The notes under the pieces: model-generated
The model's database searches: none
Told to the model about the DNA's origin: nothing
The model's input: only the letters and a program-made list of their open reading frames with translations
DNA from: an uncultured Bacteroidales bacterium
GTDB lineage: Bacteria; Bacteroidota; Bacteroidia; Bacteroidales; Muribaculaceae
Length of the DNA stretch: 7,021 nt
Direction: 5' to 3'
Assembly: GCA_900554345.1 (NCBI GenBank)
Contig: USHH01000118.1
Coordinates: forward strand, 1-7,021
Shown: positions 1-6,374 of the stretch, in pieces
Numbering within the stretch: position 1 is the stretch's first letter
Layout of the letters: each line of letters opens with the position of its first letter
Position numbers and translations under genes: made by a program

Positions 1-16
1 GACTGCAGCCAGCCAT
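1..16 (-). CDS. Possible start of a third tandem gene (partial)
   Basis: Only five codons are visible, reading MAGCS, before the window ends. The call rests on position and on the leader at 17-41, which copies the junction before the 463-aa gene. The second codon begins with GC as in the 426-aa paralogue (MALD). The product cannot be identified from five residues; another glycosidase-like paralogue is the simplest guess. Confidence 0.4.
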
Positions 17-41
17 ACCGTCTGTCTCTGTCTTTTTATTC
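17..41 (-). promoter_or_regulatory. A-rich leader after the 463-aa gene, repeating the previous junction
   Basis: On the minus strand the bases after the TGA stop (44-42) begin GAATAAAAAGACAGA and lead, after 25 nt in all, to an ATG at 16-14. The first nine bases are identical to the junction at 1451-1443 and 13 of 15 match overall. It then continues with GACAGAC-like units, which account for the 7 extra bases. The repeat implies that the array continues past the window edge. Confidence 0.5.
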
Positions 42-1433
42 TCATGATACACTCCCTGTAAATTCATAAATCAGATAACCTCCGGGAATGAGCTGACGCT
101 TTATGGTCCGGGTCTTTATCTGTTTCTCTGTTCCATGCGTGCCGTGTGAATTGGTCGGTGTAAGCTCATATATCACCGTAGGCACGAATGTGATTTCCAC
201 TGTCTGGAAGTTCACGACATCATGGCTGACAATGACCACGTAGTTGTGGCCGTTCGTCTTGAGCTGTGTCACCAGAGCACCGGCGCCGCTTGCCTTTATG
301 CTCAGGATTCCGCCGATGCCTCCTTCTCCAATCGAAGGCCCTCCATAATTGTTACCGGCATGACCCCATGCCTTCAGTTCGGAATTGACGAATACCTTGC
401 TGTATTCTTTAATTTCATAGTTGACCTGCCTGGCAAAATACCATGCCGCCATCCTGTCTGCGTGTCGGTCCACAAGAGCCGATGGACGTACACTCGATTC
501 GGTGTTGGGCTGCGGTCGATAGGTCCAGTAGACTATCCCCTGTGCACCGAAGGCAAGCGCGGAGAACGCCTCGAACCGGATATATGGCTCAAGGGCAGCC
601 GGACGGAATATATTCCCATGGATATACTCCGCACTCTGGACATATGCCCAGAACCCTCCGCCTGTGGCTTTCGCACGCTTATGGAAAGTGTCCAGGTCAG
701 CGTAGAAGGTCTCGTGATCCACATCGACGGCGCAGTCACCATTCACCTTGCAGGCATCATTGAGGAGACATGACTTCTGGTAAACCGGATAGAAATCGTA
801 TGACCACAGCCGCGGATTGAAGTTAGCCTGAAAGACATTCAGATACTCTTCGAATGAATGATTTTCCAAAACATCACACACCCCTCCCGGCAGATTGACA
901 TGCACGATGCGGTCCTGACTGTCATTCTCCCTGATATAGTCATATACGTTTTTGAGGTTATATGATACTTTGTTTCCAGGCTGGGAGATCTGGGTAAAAG
1001 TAGGCTCGTCCTTTAGAGCCCATCCTTTGATGGCATCGGAATTGTTGCTCATAATCCCATTATCGCCGACAAAGGTTTTCGGTTTATTGAAAAAATCGAA
1101 ATATGCTTTTGCCTTATCCAGTCCGGTTGTCTCATATCCATCATTGATGTTAAAATAAAAATTTGTGGCGATGATGTTTATTTTAGCTTCGGCCGCATTT
1201 GCGAGAGACGTGGCCATAACGGTTTTCTTCTCTGTTTTGCTGATACTTCCGTAAAGATGTGCCGCATTGAAATGACAGTCACTGAGCTCATTGAATACCT
1301 CAATAGGTATAATCTTCGTATCTGCCTCCTTACTGCCATCGCTGATACCCGTAGCTACGATGGTAATCTCATCAGGGGTCGGCGATTTATAAGGATCGAC
1401 GGCTGTTTGTGAATCGAGCGGTTTTGTTTCCAT
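42..1433 (-). CDS. Glycoside-hydrolase-like TIM-barrel protein, putatively catalytic copy
   Basis: This 463-aa protein is the second member of the tandem pair. Barrel residues run from about 21 (DEITIVATG) to about 340 and a beta-sandwich follows to the end (PGGYLIYEFTG). It carries GWALKDEP (137-144), where E143 sits in the DEP pattern I associate with the acid/base position of related enzymes. It also has SYDFYP (211-216, D213), FWAYVQSAE (261-269) with E269 as a possible nucleophile, and RFEAFSALAFGAQGIVYW (286-303), nearly identical to its paralogue. These catalytic roles are inferred. An insertion between D213 and the following helix holds C222, C228 and C234 (CX5CX5C), absent from the paralogue. 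There is no signal peptide (METKPLDSQTAVDPYKSPTP), which is unusual for a glycan-degrading enzyme in this group. The ATG lies 18 nt after the previous stop, so the genes are cotranscribed. The part encoding about residues 80-130 is AT-rich (41 G+C of 120 at 1081-1200) compared with the conserved core. Substrate and exact GH family are unknown. Confidence 0.78.
   Translation of the reverse strand: METKPLDSQTAVDPYKSPTPDEITIVATGISDGSKEADTKIIPIEVFNELSDCHFNAAHLYGSISKTEKKTVMATSLANAAEAKINIIATNFYFNINDGYETTGLDKAKAYFDFFNKPKTFVGDNGIMSNNSDAIKGWALKDEPTFTQISQPGNKVSYNLKNVYDYIRENDSQDRIVHVNLPGGVCDVLENHSFEEYLNVFQANFNPRLWSYDFYPVYQKSCLLNDACKVNGDCAVDVDHETFYADLDTFHKRAKATGGGFWAYVQSAEYIHGNIFRPAALEPYIRFEAFSALAFGAQGIVYWTYRPQPNTESSVRPSALVDRHADRMAAWYFARQVNYEIKEYSKVFVNSELKAWGHAGNNYGGPSIGEGGIGGILSIKASGAGALVTQLKTNGHNYVVIVSHDVVNFQTVEITFVPTVIYELTPTNSHGTHGTEKQIKTRTIKRQLIPGGYLIYEFTGSVS
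525..578. repeat. 54-bp block shared with the paralogue (partner at 1923-1976)
   Basis: This ungapped block matches 1923-1976 at 47 of 54 bases by hand count. It encodes the RFEAFSALA to YW segment of the barrel in both paralogues. Flanking parts of the two genes, especially the N-terminal halves, are hard to align even as protein. The block marks common ancestry and is either strongly constrained or has been evened out by gene conversion. Confidence 0.8.
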
Positions 1434-1451
1434 ATATCTTTGTTTTTATTC
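1434..1451 (-). promoter_or_regulatory. A-rich leader between the paralogues, translation-start spacer
   Basis: The 18-nt spacer reads GAATAAAAACAAAGATAT on the minus strand, directly after the TAA stop of the 426-aa gene and before the ATG at 1433. It has no Shine-Dalgarno sequence; A-rich leaders are usual for Bacteroidetes starts. It is in frame and holds a second stop (the TAA in GAATAA), so no fusion by simple read-through can form. Thirteen of its first 15 bases recur in the spacer after the next gene (17-41). Confidence 0.6.
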
Positions 1452-2732
1452 TTAGTCCCATCTGTATATGATATAGCCTCCTGCCGGAATCGTGACGTTC
1501 AGCGTGAGGGGAGTCTCCGTGGGTATGGCCGGCGAGGGATACGGTGTCTCCGTCAGGTCCTTTAGCTGGTAGATGCACCAGTACCGGCTGAAGTTTAGCG
1601 TCAGGGCCTGTGATGCCGTCACACTGTGGTTAACTATCACGAGATAGTTCTTTCCATCATTGTTGATATGCGAGAGGAGCACACCTGCGTCTTCCGACCG
1701 TATGCTCTTGAGTGGTCCGAAAGGCTCATAATTCGATATCCAGCATGTCATCGGTATGTAGTTCTTGCCCGTGTGTCTGCATGCGACGAGGCGACATCCC
1801 GCGAAGATGGAATTATATGAAGCAATCTCGCGGTTGACTGTCTGCGCGTAGTTCCACAAACCGGTTTTCGCACCCGCCGATGTCACGAGACCCTCGGTCT
1901 TGTCGGAGTCAGGCCGGTAACGCCAGTAGACGATTCCCTGCGCACCGTAGGCCAGCGCGGAAAAAGCCTCGAACCGTATCATGGCTTCTGTTATGCGGGA
2001 ATCCACGGGTGCGACGAGTCCTGACGGCCTGACCGACCTGACGTATGACCATAAAGGCACGCTGGTGTACCGTGCCATGAAGGCGAATGTCTCGAGGCCT
2101 CTGTAGAAGTTGGCATACCTTGTGGAAGGTGATTGCGCGGCGTTGACGAATGAGAAATATCTGTACGGCCAGAACGACGGGTTCAGACTGTTCTGAAAGT
2201 CCATTATGTACTGTCTGTAATCATCATTCTCTGGTATACCAATAAATTCATGGAGTGGTGTAAGGCCTGTAAATACAGGATGGTAAGCCTTGACGGTTAT
2301 TTCGTTCTTGTCTTCACCAAACTTATGGGTGTCTGCATCGCGTATTTTGGAGATGAGATCCGGGAATGTGCTTCCGTCCTTAACCTCGGGCCAGCTTACA
2401 GTATCTTTGAGTAGCCATCCGCCAAGATTGGAATAGTCTTTATTACGTTCGACGAACTCTTCACATTGAGCCTGAAGTGTCAGACGAGGATTGCTAACGA
2501 AAGCATGTATTCCCCTGAGGATGCAGTTGGTCAGCAGTGATGCCACCAATAGCCCATCGGTGTTTATCAGCGCAGAGTTGAATCCGCAGTCCTGCAGTTC
2601 GGTCAGCAGCTGTAGAGAGGGAGCAGTCGTGCCCTGATTCGGATACATGGCCGCAATGGTGATTTTCCCCGGAGTAGGCGAGTTGTAGAGGGGATTAGCC
2701 GGAGTAGGTATGTTGCTGGTGTCTAATGCCAT
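1452..2732 (-). CDS. Glycoside-hydrolase-like TIM-barrel protein, probable non-catalytic paralogue
   Basis: The 426-aa protein is a paralogue of the next gene. Residues about 22-305 resemble the (beta/alpha)8 barrel of secreted Bacteroidales proteins related to clan GH-A beta-galactosidase-like enzymes; about 307-426 looks like a C-terminal beta-sandwich, ending AGGYIIYRWD. The best conserved block is RFEAFSALAYGAQGIVYW at 253-270. No signal peptide or lipobox is present: the N-terminus MALDTSNIPTPANPLYNSPT is polar and proline-rich, and the first barrel strand (KITIAAMY) starts at about residue 23. Compared with its neighbour, the KDEP motif is KDTV (T111 for Glu), SYDFYP is PYRYFS (R191 for Asp), and R232 and R235 replace Gln and Glu. 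This suggests loss of catalysis with retained folding. The start is secure: an in-frame TAA at 2750-2748 lies 18 nt upstream with no ATG between. It is the first gene after the predicted promoter. No exact family can be named without a search, and the substrate is unknown. Confidence 0.75.
   Translation of the reverse strand: MALDTSNIPTPANPLYNSPTPGKITIAAMYPNQGTTAPSLQLLTELQDCGFNSALINTDGLLVASLLTNCILRGIHAFVSNPRLTLQAQCEEFVERNKDYSNLGGWLLKDTVSWPEVKDGSTFPDLISKIRDADTHKFGEDKNEITVKAYHPVFTGLTPLHEFIGIPENDDYRQYIMDFQNSLNPSFWPYRYFSFVNAAQSPSTRYANFYRGLETFAFMARYTSVPLWSYVRSVRPSGLVAPVDSRITEAMIRFEAFSALAYGAQGIVYWRYRPDSDKTEGLVTSAGAKTGLWNYAQTVNREIASYNSIFAGCRLVACRHTGKNYIPMTCWISNYEPFGPLKSIRSEDAGVLLSHINNDGKNYLVIVNHSVTASQALTLNFSRYWCIYQLKDLTETPYPSPAIPTETPLTLNVTIPAGGYIIYRWD
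1923..1976. repeat. 54-bp block shared with the paralogue (partner at 525-578)
   Basis: This is the counterpart in the 426-aa gene of the block at 525-578, same orientation, starts 1398 bp apart. Seven substitutions separate the two. Recombination between the blocks would delete about 1.4 kb and create a fused barrel gene. Confidence 0.8.
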
Positions 2733-2782
2733 AATTCCAATATTAAATTATACAATTGCTATTGGATATAGAAATATCAATT

Positions 2783-2918
2783 CGATGGCAAATATAATAT
2801 TATTAAATGGAATACGCAATATATTAATATAGTTTAACTATTGAATAAATTAAGTTGATAATATTTGCAATCATTAACATTTATTCATATTCGGATACTA
2901 CACTATTATTTGCTATCA
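2783..2918. repeat. Three copies of the motif ATTTGCNATC, possible operator sites
   Basis: ATTTGCTATCA lies at 2908-2918 and ATTTGCAATCA at 2863-2873, both on the plus strand and 45 bp apart start to start. ATTTGCCATCG lies on the minus strand at 2793-2783, overlapping the TTTG of the predicted -7 element. Nine positions are shared by all three. Part of the third copy is explained by the promoter consensus, and base composition raises the chance rate, so a regulator-binding role is only a suggestion. Confidence 0.3.
2789..2820 (-). promoter_or_regulatory. Bacteroides-type sigma-70 (sigma-ABfr) promoter for the glycosidase-like array
   Basis: On the minus strand, TATATTTG (2796-2789) matches the known Bacteroides -7 consensus TAnnTTTG exactly. 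ATTG (2820-2817) matches three of four bases of the -33 TTTG. The gap between them is 20 nt, within the usual 19-21. Transcription would start a few bases below 2789, giving an untranslated leader of roughly 50 nt before the ATG at 2732. This makes the array an independent transcription unit from sbcCD. The site is predicted from sequence only. Confidence 0.65.
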
Positions 2919-2925
2919 GTCGGCT

Positions 2926-5900
2926 TTACTGTGGATCGGGATATGCGAGGGTCGAGGCGCCGTTGTAGCCCGTTTTCTTCACGATCAGCTGCACCGGGAT
3001 GTCTTCACGTAGCTGCTGGATGTGGCTGATGATTCCCACACGCCGACCAGACTGACGGTGCAGGCTCCGCAACGTGTCAACCGCCTGCGACAACGCCCGG
3101 CCACTCAGACTGCCGAACCCCTCGTCGATAAACAGTGTGTCGCAACGGCACAACCCCGCGATGTCGCTGAGCGCCAACGCCAATGCCAGCGACACAAGGA
3201 ATGTCTCGCCGCCCGAGATGGTGTTGGCCGTACGCTCCAGACCGCCCATGTCGTTGTCGATCACCGATATCACAAACGTTCCCGGCTTCACCTTCAATGT
3301 GTAGCGGCCGATCAGTGAATCCATGTAGCGGTTGGCATGACGGATGAGGTCCTGCAATATCCGGCTTAACGCTATGTGGCTGAATCGCCTTCCCGTAGCG
3401 TCGCCGAGCAACGCGCACAGCGGCTCCCATTTGTCGGCCTCCCCCTTAGCCTTCTCCCAGTTCACTTTCTTCTCCGCAACCGCGGCGTCGTTTTTCTTCT
3501 GCGTCTCCAGCCTCTCCTTGATCGCGCCGGCCTCGCGCAGCAGCTCCTCCTTCTCCCTGCCGACCGCGGCGAGCCTCTCGTTGAGGGCCTCAATGACAGG
3601 TGGATTGTCGGCATCGACTTCCTCCGGCTTCGCCTTTATGACGTCTTCGATCCGTCGGCACGCGTTGTCGAGATTGGCTTTTCTTCCGGCAAGCTCCTTC
3701 TTTATGTCGTCGACGATCTTCTGAAGCTCCATCACCCTTTCGTCAGGAAGCTTGGCCATTTCCGCAATCTGGTCGAGTGTATATTCCGGATTCCGCGACA
3801 GATAACCGGCGAGCCACTCGCCGAGCTCGCGGCTCTCCGCCTCGCTTCTGTCAAGCATCTGTAGATTACCCATCAATTCGCCGGTGAGATTAGTAAGATT
3901 CCTGACGCTACCCGTTGTAGGTCTGGCAGCAGGTGTCAGCGCCATCCATTGCGGCATCAGCGAAAGCAATCCTTTCAGTTCCTCGCGCCTCTTCTCCTTT
4001 TCCTGCCACATCTCATCGAGACCTCGTCTGTGGCTGTCGAGTGATTCCTTCAGCTTGCGATAATCCTCGATCCCTCCCCGGAGCTCATCGATAAATCCTG
4101 CTGTCTGGCTTCGAGGGTCGTTCTGCCAGATGGCAGTATCGCCAAGCGTGTTCTCCACCTCGGTGAGGGCATTCTCGATGTTGGCGGTGTCAACGCCCTT
4201 TCCGGCGGCGAGCGATTCAATCTCCGCCGATGCCTTTTCGAGCATCGACTTCGCGTTCACTTCCTCTTCCTTGAGTTTTTCAAGAGCTTTTGTCTCTTTC
4301 CGGAGCTTCTTGCGTTCGTCATCGAGGTTCTTGGCCGTTTTCTCTCCGGCAGCTATGCCGCTTTCAGTCTTGCCGAGTTCTTCCTTTATGCCTGCAAGGA
4401 GTCGGTCGATCTCAGGTAGCAACGCGCTGTAATCCTGATTGTCCGGCAGCTGTGTGGCAAATGCCTCCAGCTCTTTTCCGGCTTTCGCCTTCGCCTCGTC
4501 TGTTTCACGCGCGGTCTTGTCAAGACGTTTCGCGGATTCCTGCTTCTGTTTTTCGAGCGCGTCTTTTTCGCTTTTCAGCTTAGCCAGGGTAGAGACTGCC
4601 TCGTCTTTCTCCTTCTGAGCCGCGTCAAGCTGCTCTTTGTCATGCCGTAGCCTGTCGTTAAGGCTCTGCTCCAGCGGATTGACATCGGTCACGACGTGGC
4701 CGCAAACGGGGCAGATGTCTCCCTCATGCAGCGAGGCACGTAGTGTCTTCACGTCCTTGCTCGTGGCAAGCAGTGAATAGTCGAAATGCTCGCGGGCCAT
4801 CTCGAGGCGCCCTTTCTTCGTCTCCAGCTGGAGCGCGGCTTCCGCTATTAGTCTGTCCGACTCTTTCAGATTATCGTCGAGTCCGCTGATCGTCTCTCTC
4901 AGCTCGGCGGCGGTTTTCTCTTCCGATATGACGTTTCCGGCGAACATTTTGCCGCGCTCAAGCGAGGCTATGGCAGTGAGCTGACGGTCTTTTTCCTTGC
5001 GGAGCTCGTCGAGCCCCGATTCCTTCAGTTTCTCCTCCAGAATCGTCACGCACTCTTCAATGGCTGCGACTGCTTTCTTTTTCCCGGCCACGCTCTCGAT
5101 CGATTTCTCATGCTGCGGCCGGCGACTCTCATCTATCTTTTTATTGGTGGCGGTTATCCGTGTCTCCTTGTCGGCAATCGCTTTCCTCCACTGCTCCACG
5201 TTGCGCAGGGAGTATATTATGGCGTCGCCTCTTTCGTAGATTCCGATCCTTTCCTTATGGGTGTCGCGTTGCTGTTGCAGCTCTGCCACTGTTTCCTTTT
5301 CCTTCTCTATCCTGTCTGATAGGTCGGCATAGAGGGCGAGGTTTTTCCTCATGTCTCCCTCCAGATTGTCAATGGCGCGACGGGCCTTCACGATTTGCTC
5401 CTTCGCGGCTTCTATCCGGCGCCAGGTTCTCTGCGCCTCGCCGGTATGGTTGCGGTCGTCGAGTATCTTAATGGCGTCGGCGAAGTCATCCGACCGGCTC
5501 CTTTCAAGAGTGGCGGCATATTCGGCCTCCGCTTTCCTAAGGCTCTCCTTGCTGTCAGCTTTGGCTTTCATCCAGTCAGCGGCGTGGCTGACCGAAGCAG
5601 TCTCTTTGTCGATTGCTTTGGCTTTCCTTCCGATCTCCTCACCCTGAGAGATGAGCGCCGCCGTCTCCTCCGGCGAGAGGGTATTGGTGGAGGCCTCCTC
5701 GTATTCCCGGTGCCGTCTCTCCGCTTCGTTCCTCAGGGCAGCGGTACGCTCGTAGATGCGGCGCCCTATTGTCGCGAATTTCTCGACGCCGGTGATTTTC
5801 TTCAGCAGGTCGGCCTTCTCGTCGCCCCTGCTCTGGAGGAAGGCGGCGAATTTTCCCTGCGAGAGCATGGTGGTGCGGGTGAACTGTGCGAAATCCAGGC

Positions 5901-6360
5901 CTACGAGCTGCTGCACTTTCTCGGCAATCTCCCTGTCGGAAGTCAGGATTATGCCGTTTCCCTCGTCGCGGAGTTGCCACACCTTTTTCTGAAATTTACC
6001 GTTGGGACGCTTGTATGCCCTCTGCACGCTCCAGCTGGCGGTGTAGCGCCGCGAGCCGGCCTCGAATTCAAGCGCTACGCGGCAGAAGCCTGTGCCGCGC
6101 CGCATCAGGCGGCACGGGTCGCTGAGCGCTATGGCGTCGGGCATGTCGTCACGCGCCTGGGTGCGGTCGACCGACGCCTCGATGCGCGGGGTGGTGCCGT
6201 AGAGGGCGAGGCAGATGGCGTCGAGGATGGTCGACTTGCCGGAGCCGGTCTCGCCGCTGATCAGGAATATGTCGGTGTCGCCGAGCATCGGGTCAGTGAA
6301 GTCGACGGTGACGTTCTCGAATGAGGCGATGTTTTCTATCTCGAGTCTTAGCAGTCGCAT
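2926..6360 (-). CDS. sbcC: SbcC, Rad50-type SMC ATPase of the SbcCD nuclease
   Basis: This is the ATPase subunit that, with SbcD, binds and processes DNA ends and hairpins. The 1144-aa product is slightly longer than the roughly 1050 aa of E. coli SbcC. What is seen, in order: the start MRLLRLEIENIASF, standard for the family; Walker A GETGSGKST at residues 36-44; Q-loop TMLSQGKFAAFL with Q168; a long charged coiled coil from about 200 to 540; the zinc hook CPVC at 550-553; the returning coiled coil to about 980; the signature ISGGE at 1048-1052; Walker B LFIDE with D1079 and E1080; a D-loop reading GSLSGRAL; and the switch histidine in ISH, H1113. The D-loop has serine where E. coli has aspartate; I recall this as usual in Bacteroidetes. 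The frame is intact with no sign of a frameshift. The ATG at 6360 lies 14 nt after the sbcD stop, with no Shine-Dalgarno sequence. The gene ends 193 bp before the next gene, which has its own promoter. Confidence 0.97.
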   Translation of the reverse strand: MRLLRLEIENIASFENVTVDFTDPMLGDTDIFLISGETGSGKSTILDAICLALYGTTPRIEASVDRTQARDDMPDAIALSDPCRLMRRGTGFCRVALEFEAGSRRYTASWSVQRAYKRPNGKFQKKVWQLRDEGNGIILTSDREIAEKVQQLVGLDFAQFTRTTMLSQGKFAAFLQSRGDEKADLLKKITGVEKFATIGRRIYERTAALRNEAERRHREYEEASTNTLSPEETAALISQGEEIGRKAKAIDKETASVSHAADWMKAKADSKESLRKAEAEYAATLERSRSDDFADAIKILDDRNHTGEAQRTWRRIEAAKEQIVKARRAIDNLEGDMRKNLALYADLSDRIEKEKETVAELQQQRDTHKERIGIYERGDAIIYSLRNVEQWRKAIADKETRITATNKKIDESRRPQHEKSIESVAGKKKAVAAIEECVTILEEKLKESGLDELRKEKDRQLTAIASLERGKMFAGNVISEEKTAAELRETISGLDDNLKESDRLIAEAALQLETKKGRLEMAREHFDYSLLATSKDVKTLRASLHEGDICPVCGHVVTDVNPLEQSLNDRLRHDKEQLDAAQKEKDEAVSTLAKLKSEKDALEKQKQESAKRLDKTARETDEAKAKAGKELEAFATQLPDNQDYSALLPEIDRLLAGIKEELGKTESGIAAGEKTAKNLDDERKKLRKETKALEKLKEEEVNAKSMLEKASAEIESLAAGKGVDTANIENALTEVENTLGDTAIWQNDPRSQTAGFIDELRGGIEDYRKLKESLDSHRRGLDEMWQEKEKRREELKGLLSLMPQWMALTPAARPTTGSVRNLTNLTGELMGNLQMLDRSEAESRELGEWLAGYLSRNPEYTLDQIAEMAKLPDERVMELQKIVDDIKKELAGRKANLDNACRRIEDVIKAKPEEVDADNPPVIEALNERLAAVGREKEELLREAGAIKERLETQKKNDAAVAEKKVNWEKAKGEADKWEPLCALLGDATGRRFSHIALSRILQDLIRHANRYMDSLIGRYTLKVKPGTFVISVIDNDMGGLERTANTISGGETFLVSLALALALSDIAGLCRCDTLFIDEGFGSLSGRALSQAVDTLRSLHRQSGRRVGIISHIQQLREDIPVQLIVKKTGYNGASTLAYPDPQ

Positions 6361-6374
6361 GTCTTGATTGCGGG

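Larger units (their letters stand above)
2733..2925. other. AT-rich intergenic spacer between sbcC and the glycosidase-like array
   Basis: This 193-bp stretch has no supportable ORF. A hand count gives 23 G or C in the 120 bases 2761-2880 (about 19%), against 43 of 60 in sbcC at 6121-6180. It contains a Bacteroides-type promoter reading toward the minus-strand genes, three ATTTGCNATC motifs, and a perfect 10-bp palindrome ATATTAATAT at 2821-2830. No G+C-rich hairpin followed by a T run was found after sbcC, so how that transcript ends is not visible; read-through into the array remains possible. Confidence 0.85.

Noticed and set aside
222..773. A 183-codon open frame on the plus strand opposite the 463-aa gene
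   Set aside because: It is the complement of conserved barrel codons and has no domain or leader of its own; the minus-strand frame has a paralogue and carries the real gene.
1387..1578. A 63-codon minus-strand frame across the junction of the two paralogues
   Set aside because: It overlaps both genes in another frame and would destroy the clear junction; no similarity to either protein.
1452..2732. The 426-aa gene as a decayed pseudogene
   Set aside because: The frame is intact from ATG to stop, with both barrel core and C-terminal sandwich preserved and a promoter in front. Substitutions at active-site-like positions alone do not indicate decay.
2854..2878. Imperfect inverted repeat GTTGATAAT / ATCATTAAC as a terminator for sbcC
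   Set aside because: Arms match at only 7 of 9 positions, are AT-rich and have no T run on the minus strand. It also overlaps one ATTTGCNATC motif, so the pairing may be incidental.
5395..6324. A 309-codon open frame on the plus strand opposite the start of sbcC
   Set aside because: It is antisense to the highly conserved Walker A and Q-loop region of sbcC, where G+C-rich codons suppress stops. Its translation shows no recognisable domain.
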